From Rubricoccus sp963708165 (GTDB lineage: Bacteria; Bacteroidota; Rhodothermia; Rhodothermales; Rubricoccaceae): 64,000 nucleotides of DNA. The DNA lies in the NCBI GenBank assembly GCA_963708165.1, contig OY970187.1, positions 434,001-498,000 of the forward strand. Reading direction: 5' to 3'. Of this stretch, positions 35,417 through 44,520 are shown one piece after another (positions within the stretch are counted from its first letter, which is position 1; each line of letters begins with the position of its first letter). The position numbers and the translations under genes are program-made. Below the pieces are notes generated by a model. The model ran no database searches. It worked only from the letters and a program-made list of their open reading frames with translations, and had not been told where the DNA came from.

Positions 35417-36811
35417 CTACTCCGGCGGCTCTGCGAGGTCCGGACTGTACGAGCCGCGCGGCGTCTCCGCCTCTGGCGACGCGGCGAGACGCGGACGTGG
35501 GTCGAGATCGTCGTGCTCCGGCTCGGCGGCGAGGATGAGGCGCGGACCGCGGTCGTAGGTGAAGTAGCTGTAGGCCCAGTTGAGCAAGACGGAGATCTGG
35601 TTGCGGAAACCCGCCAGTTTGACGACGTGGAGCAGCGCCCAGCCGACCCACGCGAAGAAGCCCTTCATTGTGAACCCGTTGGGCAGTTCCAGAATCGCCG
35701 CGTTGCGCCCGATGGTCGCCATCATGCCGAGGTCGGTGTAGGCGAACGGCGTTGCCTCCAGGCCACGGAGCGCGCGCTCGATCTCGCCCGCGGCGTGGAT
35801 GCCCTGCTGGATCGCGACCTGCGCGACTTGCGGGTACAGGTCGCCTCTGGCGTCGCTCGCGCCCGCAGCATCCCCAACGACGAACACCTCGGGGTGTCCG
35901 GGCACGCGAAGCGAATCGCCCACGACGGCACGGCCCCCTCCTGTCTGCTCGACTCCGAGCGTTTCGATCAGCGGGTTCGCCCGCACGCCCGCGGCCCAGA
36001 TCACCGTCTGCGCCTCGATGCTCTCGCCAGAGGCCAAGTGCGCGGCCTCTGGCGTCACGCGTTGCACCTGCTGACCCAGCCGCACGTCGACGCCGCGGCG
36101 CTCCAGCGCGCGCTTCGTGTAGGCCTGAAGGTTCGGCGCGTAGGCTTGCATGAGCGCGTCGCCGCCGTCCAGGAGGATGACTTCAGCCTGCGTCGCGTCG
36201 AGGCTGGGAAAGTCCTGGTCCAGCACGGCGAACAGTTCCGTGAGAGCGCCCGCCGTCTCGACGCCCGTCGCGCCGCCCCCGACGACCACGAACCGCAGCG
36301 CGCCAGAGGCGATAGCCGATGGGTCGCGGTTGGCCGTCTCGAACTGGCGCAGCACGTGCGAGCGGAGCGCGATGGCATCTGGCACGTTTTTGAGCGGAAA
36401 GCCGTAGCGCTGCGCCCCGTCGACGCCGTAGTAGGCCGTGCTGGCGCCGGGCGCGAGTATCAGGTAATCGTAGGGCACCGGCATCCCCGGCTCCACCTCC
36501 AGCCTCTGGCGCGCAAGGTCGACGCTCGTCACCGTGCCCAACCGGAAGTCGACGTTTTTCTGGTCGTGGTAGAGGTGCCGCGCAGGCTGCGTGATGTCGT
36601 CCGAGTCCAGCCCGGCGGTGGCGACCTGATAGAGCAGCGGCTGGAATTTGTGGTAGTTGTTGCGGTCGACCACGAGCACGTCCACGGCCTCGCGCTTGAG
36701 CGCCTTGACGGCTTCCATTCCACCGTGCCCAGTCCCGACCACCACCACGCGCGGCCGCTGACCGTCTGGACCGTGTTCAAAGCTGCGAATCATCGGGCCT
36801 GCCATCGTCAC
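35417..36811 (-). CDS. ndh: Type II NADH dehydrogenase
   Basis: 464 residues. FAD-binding VVVVGTGHGGMEAVKAL, the DRNNYHKFQPLLYQVATAGL block typical of NDH-2, the NADH-binding VVVGGGATGVETAGALTEL, EVFVVGDAAG and a C-terminal membrane-contacting region (MKGFFAWVGWALLHVVKLAG). It oxidises NADH and reduces quinone without pumping protons. One variation: the first glycine-rich motif reads GTGHGGM instead of GGGFAG. The last about 35 residues (ASPEAETPRGSYSPDLAEPP) are decamer-related. Monocistronic, convergent with the preceding gene. Confidence 0.9.
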   Translation of the reverse strand: MTMAGPMIRSFEHGPDGQRPRVVVVGTGHGGMEAVKALKREAVDVLVVDRNNYHKFQPLLYQVATAGLDSDDITQPARHLYHDQKNVDFRLGTVTSVDLARQRLEVEPGMPVPYDYLILAPGASTAYYGVDGAQRYGFPLKNVPDAIALRSHVLRQFETANRDPSAIASGALRFVVVGGGATGVETAGALTELFAVLDQDFPSLDATQAEVILLDGGDALMQAYAPNLQAYTKRALERRGVDVRLGQQVQRVTPEAAHLASGESIEAQTVIWAAGVRANPLIETLGVEQTGGGRAVVGDSLRVPGHPEVFVVGDAAGASDARGDLYPQVAQVAIQQGIHAAGEIERALRGLEATPFAYTDLGMMATIGRNAAILELPNGFTMKGFFAWVGWALLHVVKLAGFRNQISVLLNWAYSYFTYDRGPRLILAAEPEHDDLDPRPRLAASPEAETPRGSYSPDLAEPPE

Positions 36812-36998
36812 TACCAGAAGTGTGGCGCTGCTACGCCAGAGGCCTCTGGCGAGTTGAGGAGCCGAGCCCGGTTCGCGACGTGTTCACCGCGCTCTACGCC
36901 AGGCAATGCCGAGCTGCGGCATCAAGCAGAACCCGTTCGCGCATCATTCACGGGATCAAGGGCATCTTTATGCCGCACCGCGTCGTTACCCTGACACA

Positions 36999-37169
36999 AT
37001 GCAGCAACACCCCCCTAGCATGACACTCCGCAAGACCCTGGCCGCCGCCTGCGCGGCCGTCCCCGCCCTCCTGACCTTCGCGGTCTACACCGCTCGCATG
37101 AGCGATTTCAAGATCGACCTCAGCGCCGATGACCTCGACGGTCAGCTCCTGGGCCGCAACGACGACTAG
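36999..37169 (+). CDS. Small hypothetical membrane protein
   Basis: About 49-56 residues (ATG at 36999 or 37020). A single hydrophobic segment (TLAAACAAVPALLTFAVYTA) is followed by an acidic tail (DFKIDLSADDLDGQLLGRND). It is followed 25 bases later by a strong terminator hairpin, which supports it as a real transcript unit. No family recognised. Confidence 0.5.
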   Translation: MQQHPPSMTLRKTLAAACAAVPALLTFAVYTARMSDFKIDLSADDLDGQLLGRNDD

Positions 37170-37194
37170 CGCGTCTCGCACGCGTCAGCACATC

Positions 37195-37228
37195 CACCGC
37201 CAGAGGCACTTCGGTGCTTCTGGCGGTG
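37195..37228 (+). terminator. UUCG-capped terminator built from two decamers
   Basis: A 15-base stem (CACCGCCAGAGGCAC with GTGCTTCTGGCGGTG, one G-U pair) closed by TTCG and followed by TTGTG. The two arms are a decamer and its GCTTCTGGCG variant in inverted orientation, so the iterated element is directly the terminator stem here. It would serve the small gene at 36999 and, in the other direction, the gene at 37248. Confidence 0.7.
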
Positions 37229-37247
37229 TTGTGTCAGGCGGGTGCGC

Positions 37248-37515
37248 TCAGGCCTCTGGCGGCGAATCGATCTCGCCATCGTGCCCGTGGTGGTCACCGT
37301 GCTCCTTGACGTAGCGCTTGTTGTAGTCGCGCTCGTTCTCTGCCTCGATCTCGTGCTCCGTGATGCTCTCGGTGCGCGTTTGCACGCGGTCAAAGGCTGC
37401 CACGTCTGGTGTCGAGCGGCTCGCCGTCGGTTTCTGGCTCTAGAAAGAGCGACCCGGCCTGTGGCGGATCATCCGTAGGCGTATCGTCAGCGGGCGTGCG
37501 TGGGTCGTCAGACAT
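37248..37515 (-). CDS. Small acidic hypothetical protein (frameshifted)
   Basis: From the ATG at 37515 the frame reads MSDDPRTPADDTPTDDPPQA and SLFLEPETDGEPLDT. One missing C at about 37408 moves it to a second frame with DVAAFDRVQTRTESITEHEI, NERDYNKRYVKEHGDHHGHD and a PPEA end at 37248. The joined product is about 88 residues, acidic and His-rich near the end. Both halves have coding-like composition. No family recognised. Confidence 0.45.
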
Positions 37516-37645
37516 GGCTGTGTGGGAAGTGAGGCGCGTTCTACCCGATGCGCTCACGAGGGGTCCCCTTCGCCTCTGGCGCAACGACACACGCCCCCGC
37601 CAGAGGCTTCTGGCGAGGGCGCTCTCGTCTTGTCTGGGCGCGAGG

Positions 37646-39799
37646 TTACTTGATGAACAGCATCTCGCGGTAGGTCGGCATCGGCCACAGATCCGCAGGG
37701 ACAGCCTGCTCGATCTCGTCACATGCCGCGCGGGCCTTCGCCATCGCGGGGACCACCTTGCTCTCCATCGCGGCGGCTTCGTCCTTGGCTTTGTGAGCCG
37801 TGGCGAGCGCTTTGTCCAACCCGGCGAGAGCCTTGGTGAGCTTGTTGACCTCGGCTACGACGCGCTCGGCGGTGTTCTTGGTGCCGCTGTCGTCCAAACC
37901 CATCGCGTTGATCGCGCCAGAGGCCTCGCCCAACTCGCCGAGGTAGCGGATCGCGGCGGGAAGCACGAGCGTGCGCAGCATTGTGCCTGTCGTGGCGGCT
38001 TCGATGTTGATCGTCGTCGCGTACTGCTCGATGAGGATGTCCTTGCGGGACTCCAACTCGCGTTCGGTGAGCACGTCGAACTGCTCGAAGACCGCTACGT
38101 TCTTGGACGCTGTGAGCGTGCCCAGCGCCTCTGGCGTGGTCTTGAGGTTGAGCAGACCGCGCTCGGCCGCCTCGTCCTGCCACGCCTGTGCGTAGCCGTC
38201 GCCGTTGAAGACGATGGCCTTGTGCTCGCGGACGGTCTCGGCGATGACCTCTTGCGCGGCGCTCATGAGCGCCTTCTTGTTGCGCTTCTTGCCCATCTTG
38301 GCCTCCATGCGCTCCACCATATCCGCGATCGCTTCGGACGCGATGGTGTTGAGCACGACGAGCGGGAAGCTCACCGACTGGCTGGAGCCGACCGCGCGGA
38401 ACTCGAACTTGTTGCCGGTAAAGGCAAACGGGCTCGTGCGGTTGCGGTCGCCCGCGTGGCGCGGAAGCGTCGGCAAGACGGGCGAGCCCAGGCCGAGCAG
38501 ACCGCTGGACGTGCTGGAGGTCGCCTCGCCAGAGGCCAGGATCTGCTCGAACACGTCCGTTAGCTGGTCGCCGAGGAAGATCGAAATGATGGCCGGGGGC
38601 GCTTCGTTGGCACCCAGACGGTGGTCGTTGGCGGCGGTCGCGATGCAGGCGCGGAGCAAATCCTGGTGCGTATGAACGGCCTGGATGACCGCGGCGCAGA
38701 AGAACAGGAAGAGGGTGTTGGAGTGCGGCGTGTCGCCGGGCTCCAAGAGGTTCAGGCCGGTATCGGTCGACATCGACCAGTTGACGTGCTTGCCGCTGCC
38801 GTTGACGCCCGCGAAGGGCTTCTCGTGGAGCAGGCAGGCGAGGCCGAAGCGCGGTGCCATCCGCTGCAGCGTCATCATCATGAGCTGCTGGTGATCCGCG
38901 GCGATGTTTGCGTTCTCGAAGATGGGCGCGAACTCGTACTGGCCGGGCGCTACCTCGTTGTGGCGCGTCGAAACGGGTACGCCGAGGCGGTACAGCTCGG
39001 TCTCGACGGCGTTCATGAACGCCATCACGCGCTCAGGAATGGAGCCGAAGTAGTGATCGTCCATTTCCTGCCCGCGCGGCGGTGCGGCGCCGATGAGCGT
39101 GCGGCCGGCCGTGACGAGGTCGGGGCGGTCCAGGTAGAAGCTTTCGTCTACGAGGAAAAACTCCTGCTCGCTTCCGCACGTCGCGTAGACGCGGCCCACC
39201 TTCTCGTCGAAGAGGCCGAGCGCGCGTTTGGCCTGAGTGTTGAGCGCTTCCATGCTGCGCAGCAGCGGAATCTTGTGGTCCAGCGCCTCGCCTGTCCAAC
39301 TCGCGAACGCCGTCGGGATGCAGAGCGTGGCGGAGCCGTTGTGCTCGACCAGGAAGGCGGGACTCGTCGGGTCGTAGGCGGTGTAGCCGCGGGCCTCGAA
39401 CGTGGCGCGCAGACCACCACCGGGGAACGAGGACGCATCGGGCTCGCCCTGCACGAGCGCCTTGCCGGAAAACTCAGCGACCGCGCCGCCGCCCGCGTTG
39501 GGCGTGATAAACGAGTCGTGCTTTTCGGCTGTGCGGCCGGTCAGCGGCTGAAACCAGTGCGTGTAGTGCGTCGCGCCGCGCTCGACGGCCCACTCCTTCA
39601 TCGCGAGCGCTACGGCGTCTGCGATGGTCTCGTCGAACGGTTCGCCGTTCTCGATGGTGGCCGTGAGGCGCTTGTACACCGCCTTGGGCAGGCGGGACTT
39701 CATCTCGGTGAGGCCGAAGGTGTTGGAGCCGAAGATGACCTCCACGTCGGTAGACGTGGTGTGGCCGTTGGTGCGGGTGCGGGACAAGGTGGAGGGCAT
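37646..39799 (-). CDS. glnN: Glutamine synthetase type III
   Basis: 717 residues, the usual size of GSIII. VEVIFGSNTFGLTEMKSRLP opens the family's N-terminal domain. Catalytic stretches include GSEQEFFLVDESFYLDRPDL, STRHNEVAPGQYEFAPIFEN, LHEKPFAGVNGSGKHVNWSM and RNRTSPFAFTGNKFEFRAVG. It makes glutamine from glutamate and ammonia. The ATG at 39799 gives a normal N-terminus; the longer reading frame upstream is not conserved. The Lrp/AsnC regulator begins upstream on the same strand and may control this gene. Confidence 0.95.
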   Translation of the reverse strand: MPSTLSRTRTNGHTTSTDVEVIFGSNTFGLTEMKSRLPKAVYKRLTATIENGEPFDETIADAVALAMKEWAVERGATHYTHWFQPLTGRTAEKHDSFITPNAGGGAVAEFSGKALVQGEPDASSFPGGGLRATFEARGYTAYDPTSPAFLVEHNGSATLCIPTAFASWTGEALDHKIPLLRSMEALNTQAKRALGLFDEKVGRVYATCGSEQEFFLVDESFYLDRPDLVTAGRTLIGAAPPRGQEMDDHYFGSIPERVMAFMNAVETELYRLGVPVSTRHNEVAPGQYEFAPIFENANIAADHQQLMMMTLQRMAPRFGLACLLHEKPFAGVNGSGKHVNWSMSTDTGLNLLEPGDTPHSNTLFLFFCAAVIQAVHTHQDLLRACIATAANDHRLGANEAPPAIISIFLGDQLTDVFEQILASGEATSSTSSGLLGLGSPVLPTLPRHAGDRNRTSPFAFTGNKFEFRAVGSSQSVSFPLVVLNTIASEAIADMVERMEAKMGKKRNKKALMSAAQEVIAETVREHKAIVFNGDGYAQAWQDEAAERGLLNLKTTPEALGTLTASKNVAVFEQFDVLTERELESRKDILIEQYATTINIEAATTGTMLRTLVLPAAIRYLGELGEASGAINAMGLDDSGTKNTAERVVAEVNKLTKALAGLDKALATAHKAKDEAAAMESKVVPAMAKARAACDEIEQAVPADLWPMPTYREMLFIK

Positions 39800-39952
39800 T
39801 GGGAGAAGGAAAACTGCCGGAGTGAGGAAAACGAGGGTCGCCAGAGGCCTCTGGCGGAGGGTCAAATCAGGAGGTCGGCGCAGAGACGCCACGGTGTGGC
39901 GTCTCTCCCGGGAGCGCAGCCTCTGGCGCCAGAGGCGCAGGCGCGCCGGAGG

Positions 39953-40432
39953 CTAGTCGGTGGGCACGAGCGTCATGGGCGCGGCGTCGAGGTAACGGGT
40001 TTCTTTGAGCGTGGAGAGCACCAAACTGGTCTCGGTCCCGCGGACGCCCGGAAGCGCCTGCAACGCGCCGAGAAGCGCTTCGAGCGCAGCCGTGTTAGCG
40101 ACGCGGACTTTGAGCAGGTGCGAGCCGCCGCCGGTGACAGAGTGCAGTTCCTGCACCTCGTGCATTTCAGTTACGGCGTCGATGAACTCGGTGTAGTGCT
40201 CGGAGCCTGTGGAGCGCACGCGGACAAACGAGGTGATGTCGCGCCCGAGGCGCTTGGCGTCCACGACCGCGTGGTAGCCCGTCACGACGCCGCGCTCTTC
40301 GAGCTTGCGCATCCGTTCGCTCACGCTCGGGATGGAGAGCCCCACCGCCTCCGCGATCTCGGTTCGCTTGATGCGGCCTCGGGTCTGGAGCAGGCGGAGG
40401 ATGGTGGCGTCGGTGTCGTCGAGTCGTTCCAC
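39953..40432 (-). CDS. Lrp/AsnC-family transcriptional regulator
   Basis: About 159 residues from a GTG at 40432 (VERLDDTDATILRLL), the usual Lrp start; an ATG at 40477 would lie upstream of the likely -7 box. The helix-turn-helix is RTEIAEAVGLSIPSVSERMR, followed by an RAM/AsnC ligand-binding domain (VQELHSVTGGGSHLLKVRVA). Amino-acid-responsive regulators next to glnN suggest nitrogen control, which is inference. A tail-to-tail decamer pair at about 39841 and a head-to-head pair at about 39920 separate it from glnN. Confidence 0.88.
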   Translation of the reverse strand: MERLDDTDATILRLLQTRGRIKRTEIAEAVGLSIPSVSERMRKLEERGVVTGYHAVVDAKRLGRDITSFVRVRSTGSEHYTEFIDAVTEMHEVQELHSVTGGGSHLLKVRVANTAALEALLGALQALPGVRGTETSLVLSTLKETRYLDAAPMTLVPTD

Positions 40433-40455
40433 GGGGTGTTTTGGAGGCAACGCGC

Positions 40456-40463
40456 CCAAGGTA
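40456..40463 (-). promoter_or_regulatory. Possible -7 box (TACCTTGG) for the Lrp gene
   Basis: Minus-strand TAnnTTnG octamer 23 bases before the GTG at 40432. Supports that start over the ATG at 40477. Confidence 0.3.
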
Positions 40464-40628
40464 TCACGCCTACTCACGCAGGACAGCCTGTTTGCCTTAC
40501 TTGTTTACACCTTCGCATTACACCGCCTCACTTCCTGCACCCACGAACCACTCCGAGGCCTCTGGCGCGACGGTGTTCGTAGATTCGGCCTCTGGCGAGC
40601 GCACCGCGCCAGAGGCGATATCGCCGTC

Positions 40629-40702
40629 GGGCCTGTAGCTCAGTTGGTTAGAGCAGTCGACTCATAATCGATAGGTCGCGGGTTCAAGCCCCGCCGGGCC
40701 CA
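40629..40702 (+). tRNA. tRNA-Ile2 (anticodon CAU, lysidine-modified type)
   Basis: A cloverleaf of 74 nt. The acceptor GGGCCTG pairs with CGGGCCC (one G-U). The anticodon arm TCGACTCATAATCGA resembles that of E. coli ileX/ileY, with CAU in an ACTCATAA loop, rather than initiator or elongator Met. The T-arm is GCGGG-TTCAAGC-CCCGC. The CCA end is not encoded. Reading AUA codons requires TilS, not in this window. An 18-bp decamer palindrome follows at about 40708 and may terminate the transcript. Confidence 0.93.
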
Positions 40703-40816
40703 CTTCGCCTCTGGCGCCAGAGGCGGGGCGTTGTTGTGCGACGCGGCACGGCTTCGGTTTCGCCAGAGGCCTCTGGCGAGGCGAGCGCAGATTGCCAGAG
40801 ACGCCCGTGGAGTGCG

Positions 40817-41278
40817 CTACTCGCCCTCCAGGACTCGCGCCGGGTCGGCCTGCGCGAACGCGTCGAGCGCCTTGAGCGCTGGCTCCAGGCCCGGAGGAAG
40901 ACCTGAGCACCTCCCAACGGTGGCGCCAAACCGCAGCGGGAGTTGTGGCGCGCTGCCAATCCGAGGGCCAGGCTCGAAGCCAGAGAGCCTGCCGTACTCT
41001 GGTCCCCGCTGCACGGCCTCGTTGGGTGTGGCGTAGGTGTAAAATCTGCAGGTGCCGCCGTTACGGAAGTCGAATTCCGAGGCGCGCGTGACGCCTACCA
41101 TCCGCAGTGTAACCGTAAGCACGTAGGACTCCACGATGTCGACGCCCGCGGCCTCCAGGTAACGTTCCAACCCTTCTCGGCTGGTCAGCGCCTCCGGCGC
41201 GAAAGGCCGCGCCTCGTCGGCCATGGTCGCGGGACCGGCACAGCCGGCGAGGAGGACGATCAGGAAGGCGTAGCGCAT
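40817..41278 (-). CDS. Lipoprotein, unknown function
   Basis: 153 residues from the ATG at 41278: MRYAFLIVLLAGCAGPATMA has a lipobox (LLAGC). The mature part contains TSREGLERYLEAAGVDIVES, FRNGGTCRFYTYATPNEAVQ and FGATVGRCSGLPPGLEPALK. Two cysteines may pair. No family recognised. Lies between the tRNA and recG, divergent from recG. Decamer-poor compared with its surroundings. Confidence 0.65.
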   Translation of the reverse strand: MRYAFLIVLLAGCAGPATMADEARPFAPEALTSREGLERYLEAAGVDIVESYVLTVTLRMVGVTRASEFDFRNGGTCRFYTYATPNEAVQRGPEYGRLSGFEPGPRIGSAPQLPLRFGATVGRCSGLPPGLEPALKALDAFAQADPARVLEGE

Positions 41279-41418
41279 CGGAGCGGGCGGAAGATGGGCA
41301 GCGGTAGCAACCAGACGCGTCGCCACGCTTTGGAGTAACGGACTTTGGAGGCTCTCGGCGGTTCCGGCCCCGTCGCCAGAGGCCTCTGGCGGTGACGCAC
41401 GCTGTCAGGGGGTACCGG

Positions 41419-41426
41419 TAGTTTCC
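41419..41426 (+). promoter_or_regulatory. Possible -7 box (TAGTTTCC) next to the recG start
   Basis: TAnnTTnn octamer ending three bases before the recG ATG (41430), the same close placement as at 5272. If used, recG mRNA would be leaderless. Confidence 0.25.
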
Positions 41427-41429
41427 CGC

Positions 41430-43544
41430 ATGGCTGCTGCTTCTCCCCCGCCCCACGTTCTCGACACTGACATCCAAGAGCTCCCCGGCGTGGGTGAGCG
41501 CCGCGCTGAGCCGCTGCGCAAGGCCGGGATCCGCACGTTCCGCGACCTCTTGCGCCACTACCCGCGCCGCTACCTGGACCGGAGCACGATCACGCCCATC
41601 CGCCAGATCGTCGACGGCGGGACCGAGGCCATCATGGTGGTCGGGACGGTCACGAGCAAAAGCCAGGTCGGGCAGGGCCGCAAGGTGCGCTTCGAGCTCA
41701 AAGTCATGGACGAGAGCGGCGGCACGCTCAAAGCCGTCTGGTTCCGCGGCGGGCACTACATCGGGCGCCAGTTCCGCAACGGCGACCGGCTCGCGCTCTT
41801 CGGCAAGGTCGAGAAGTACGGCTCCACGTTTTCGATGGCGCACCCCGACTTCGACAAGCTGGACGACACCAAGGCGGCGCTCGACACCGGCCGCATCATC
41901 CCGCTGTATCCCGGGACCGCCGCGCTCGAAAAGGTCGGCCTCACGAGCCGCGCGTTTAGGCGCCTCATCTACGGGCTCATCAAAGAGCACGGGATGGCGA
42001 TCCCCGAGGTGCTCCCCGAGTCCGTCCGCCAGAGGCACGAGTTGATCGACGGCAACGTCGCGCTCCGGGCTGTCCATTTCCCCAAGTCGCGAGACGAGCT
42101 GGGCCGCGCCGTGCGCCGCCTCAAGTTCGAGGAGTTCTTCTTCCTCCAAATGCTCCTCGCGCTCACCAAAGGCCGCCAGAAGCGCGAGCCCGGGACCACG
42201 CTCGCGGGCATGGGGCCTCTGGCGACGCGGTTCGTGGACGAGGTGCTTCCGTTCGAGATGACCGGCGCGCAGAAGAAAGCGCTGCGGCACGTGGCGCAGG
42301 ACACCGCCTCTGGCGCGCAGATGAGCCGTCTGGTGCAGGGCGATGTGGGCAGCGGCAAGACCGTGGTGGGCGTGGCCGCGATGCTGATGGCGGTGGACGC
42401 AGGCTTCCAGGCCGCGTTCATGGCGCCGACCGAGATCTTGACCGAGCAGCACTACGCCAACATCAAGACATATCTGGAGCCGCTAGACCTCAACGTGCAG
42501 CTACTCATCGGCGGGCAGCGCAAGAAGCTGCGCGAGGAGATCCTGGATCTCATCGCCAGAGGCGAGGCCGACGTGGTCGTGGGCACGCACGCGCTTATCG
42601 AAGACACCGTCGCGTTCAAGAACCTCGGGCTGGCCGTCGTAGACGAGCAGCACCGCTTTGGCGTGATGCAGCGCGCGAGCATGTTCAAGAAGGGCAAGCG
42701 CCCGCACATGCTCATGATGACCGCCACGCCGATTCCGCGCTCCCTCGCGATGACGGTCTACGGCGACCTGGACGTGACCGTCATGGACGAGATGCCTGCC
42801 GGTCGCAAGCCCATCGAGACCAAGCTGTTCACCGAGAAGCGGCGCGAGGACATGTACGAGTTCGTCAAGAAGCAGCTTCGCACCGGGCAGCAGGCGTACG
42901 TGGTCTACCCGCTCGTGGAGGAGAGCGAAAAGCTGGACCTCAAGGACGCCGAGAGCGGCGCCGCCGAGCTCATGGAGCGCTTCCGCCCGTACACCGTCGA
43001 GCTGGTCCACGGCCGGATGCTGGCCTACGAGAAGGAGGAGGCGATGGAGCGCTTCAAAAACCGCGAGGCCGACATTCTGGTCGCCACGACCGTCATCGAG
43101 GTGGGCGTGGACGTGCCCAACGCGACGGTCATGGTGATCGAGCACGCCGAGCGGTTCGGCCTCAGCCAGTTGCACCAGCTCCGGGGCCGCGTCGGGCGTG
43201 GCGGCGAGCAGTCCTACTGCTTCCTCATGGCGGACTACAAGCAAACCGCCGACAGCAAAGAGCGCCTCCAAGCGATGGTGGACACGACCGACGGCTTCGT
43301 CATCTCCGAGACCGACCTCAAGATCCGCGGCGCGGGCGACTTTTTCGGCACGCGCCAGTCGGGCCTCCCAGACCTCAAGATCGGCGACGTGGTACGGGAC
43401 CAAGAGATCCTGGGCGAGGCGCGAGAGGCCGCCTTCGCGCTCGTCGAGGAGGATCCCGACCTCACGGCGCCAGAGGCCTCTGGCGCGCGCGAGCACTTCG
43501 CGCGGACGGCGCCGAAGTCGCTGGGGTTTGCGCGCGTGGGGTGA
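41430..43544 (+). CDS. recG: ATP-dependent DNA helicase RecG
   Basis: 704 residues. The wedge/OB region has IQELPGVGERRAEPLRKAGI and VGTVTSKSQVGQGRKVRFEL. The helicase motifs are GDVGSGKTVVGVAAMLMAV, MAPTEILTEQHYANI, LIARGEADVVVGTHALIEDT, VVDEQHRFGVMQR, LMMTATPIPRSLAMTVYGDL, QAYVVYPLVEESEKLDLK and LHQLRGRVGRGGEQSYCFLM. RecG remodels stalled forks and branched DNA. In the LIARGEAD motif the residues ARG are written with a decamer (AGA codon), showing the element on a conserved site. The C-terminus carries a decamer-coded APEASGAREHF. Confidence 0.97.
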   Translation: MAAASPPPHVLDTDIQELPGVGERRAEPLRKAGIRTFRDLLRHYPRRYLDRSTITPIRQIVDGGTEAIMVVGTVTSKSQVGQGRKVRFELKVMDESGGTLKAVWFRGGHYIGRQFRNGDRLALFGKVEKYGSTFSMAHPDFDKLDDTKAALDTGRIIPLYPGTAALEKVGLTSRAFRRLIYGLIKEHGMAIPEVLPESVRQRHELIDGNVALRAVHFPKSRDELGRAVRRLKFEEFFFLQMLLALTKGRQKREPGTTLAGMGPLATRFVDEVLPFEMTGAQKKALRHVAQDTASGAQMSRLVQGDVGSGKTVVGVAAMLMAVDAGFQAAFMAPTEILTEQHYANIKTYLEPLDLNVQLLIGGQRKKLREEILDLIARGEADVVVGTHALIEDTVAFKNLGLAVVDEQHRFGVMQRASMFKKGKRPHMLMMTATPIPRSLAMTVYGDLDVTVMDEMPAGRKPIETKLFTEKRREDMYEFVKKQLRTGQQAYVVYPLVEESEKLDLKDAESGAAELMERFRPYTVELVHGRMLAYEKEEAMERFKNREADILVATTVIEVGVDVPNATVMVIEHAERFGLSQLHQLRGRVGRGGEQSYCFLMADYKQTADSKERLQAMVDTTDGFVISETDLKIRGAGDFFGTRQSGLPDLKIGDVVRDQEILGEAREAAFALVEEDPDLTAPEASGAREHFARTAPKSLGFARVG

Positions 43545-43851
43545 GCCGCTGGGGCACCGGGCACCGGGTTCTGGGTTCTGGGTTCTGGGAATCAAGTCGA
43601 TCTCCGCCTCTGGCGCTCAGCCGAACCCCGTTCCGCACGCCCGTAGCGTCGCGGCATGCCGCGACGTGTCGCAGGGTTCCTCGAGGCGAGGCCTCTGGCG
43701 CCAGAGGCGGGTGGAGCACCGGAGCCTTCTGCAGCCCCGACGGGGCATGCCCCTTCGCTACGGAGGACGGTCTCCTCTCTGCGCACCGCCCGCACCCGGG
43801 CACCGCGGCGGGCACGCCGCGTTAGGCAGCGCCCCACCTGCCTCTGGCGCC
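43545..43851. repeat. Intergenic repeat block after recG
   Basis: About 300 bases holding a GGGN4 heptad tract (43551-43590: two CACC then three TTCT/AATC spacers), a 20-base perfect palindrome CGTCGCGGCATGCCGCGACG (43647-43666), a second palindrome GGGGCATGCCCC (43742-43753) and two decamer pairs. No gene was seen. The first palindrome is preceded by GTAG as at 12258. Confidence 0.7.
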
Positions 43852-44497
43852 ATGCCCGACGCCCTTCCCGCCGCCGCCTTCCGCCGCGCCGACGAATCCG
43901 ACGACCGCCTCTTCTACACCGCCCCGCGCCTCGTCCACCACATCGACAACGGCGCGCAGAGCGCGGTGACGGCGCTCTACCGCGAGCACCTCGCCTCTGG
44001 CGCCGACGTGCTGGACCTGATGTCGAGTTGGGTCAGCCACCTCCCGCCAGAGGTCGGGTACGGGCGCGTGGCCGGGCTGGGTCTGAACGCGGAGGAGTTA
44101 GCGGCCAACCCGCGCCTGAGCGAGCGCGTCGTGCAAAGCCTCAACGCTGACCCCGCGTTGCCGTATGCCGATGCGGCATTCGACGCCGCGATCTGCTGCG
44201 TAAGCGTGCAGTACCTCACGCGCCCCGCCGAAGTGTTCGCCGAGGTCGCGCGCGTGCTGCGGCCTGGCGCGCCGTTCGTGGTCACGTTTTCCAACCGCTG
44301 CTTTCCTACAAAAGCCGTGCGGGCGTGGCACGCGCTGGACGGACGCGGTCACGCCGCGCTCGTCTCGCGCTACGCCGAGGTCGCGGGCAGATTCGGGCCA
44401 CCCCACGTGCACGCGCACCTGCCCGCCTCTGGCGATCCGCTGTGGGGCGTCGTTGTGCGGCGCGACGGGGAGCGCGCCAGGGCACGGCACGGCGTAG
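43852..44497 (+). CDS. SAM-dependent methyltransferase-like protein (3' end uncertain)
   Basis: About 213 residues. DADVLDLMSSW-like text (ASGADVLDLMSSWVSHLPPE) is the SAM-binding strand. It is followed by GRVAGLGLNAEELAANPRLS, LPYADAAFDAAICCVSVQYL and EVARVLRPGAPFVVTFSNRC, as in class I methyltransferases. The frame has no stop for a further 2 kb, where it is antisense to the aromatic gene. A one-base change in the GGGG run near 44467 would bring a TAG at 44495-44497 into frame, giving a normal end. The substrate is unknown. Confidence 0.7.
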
Positions 44498-44520
44498 CAA
44501 GGCTCTCTGGCGCCAGAGGC

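Noticed and set aside
37166..37393. 75-residue Ser/Thr/Arg-rich frame on the minus strand
   Set aside because: It is out of frame with the more coherent acidic protein (37248-37515) and looks like its shadow.
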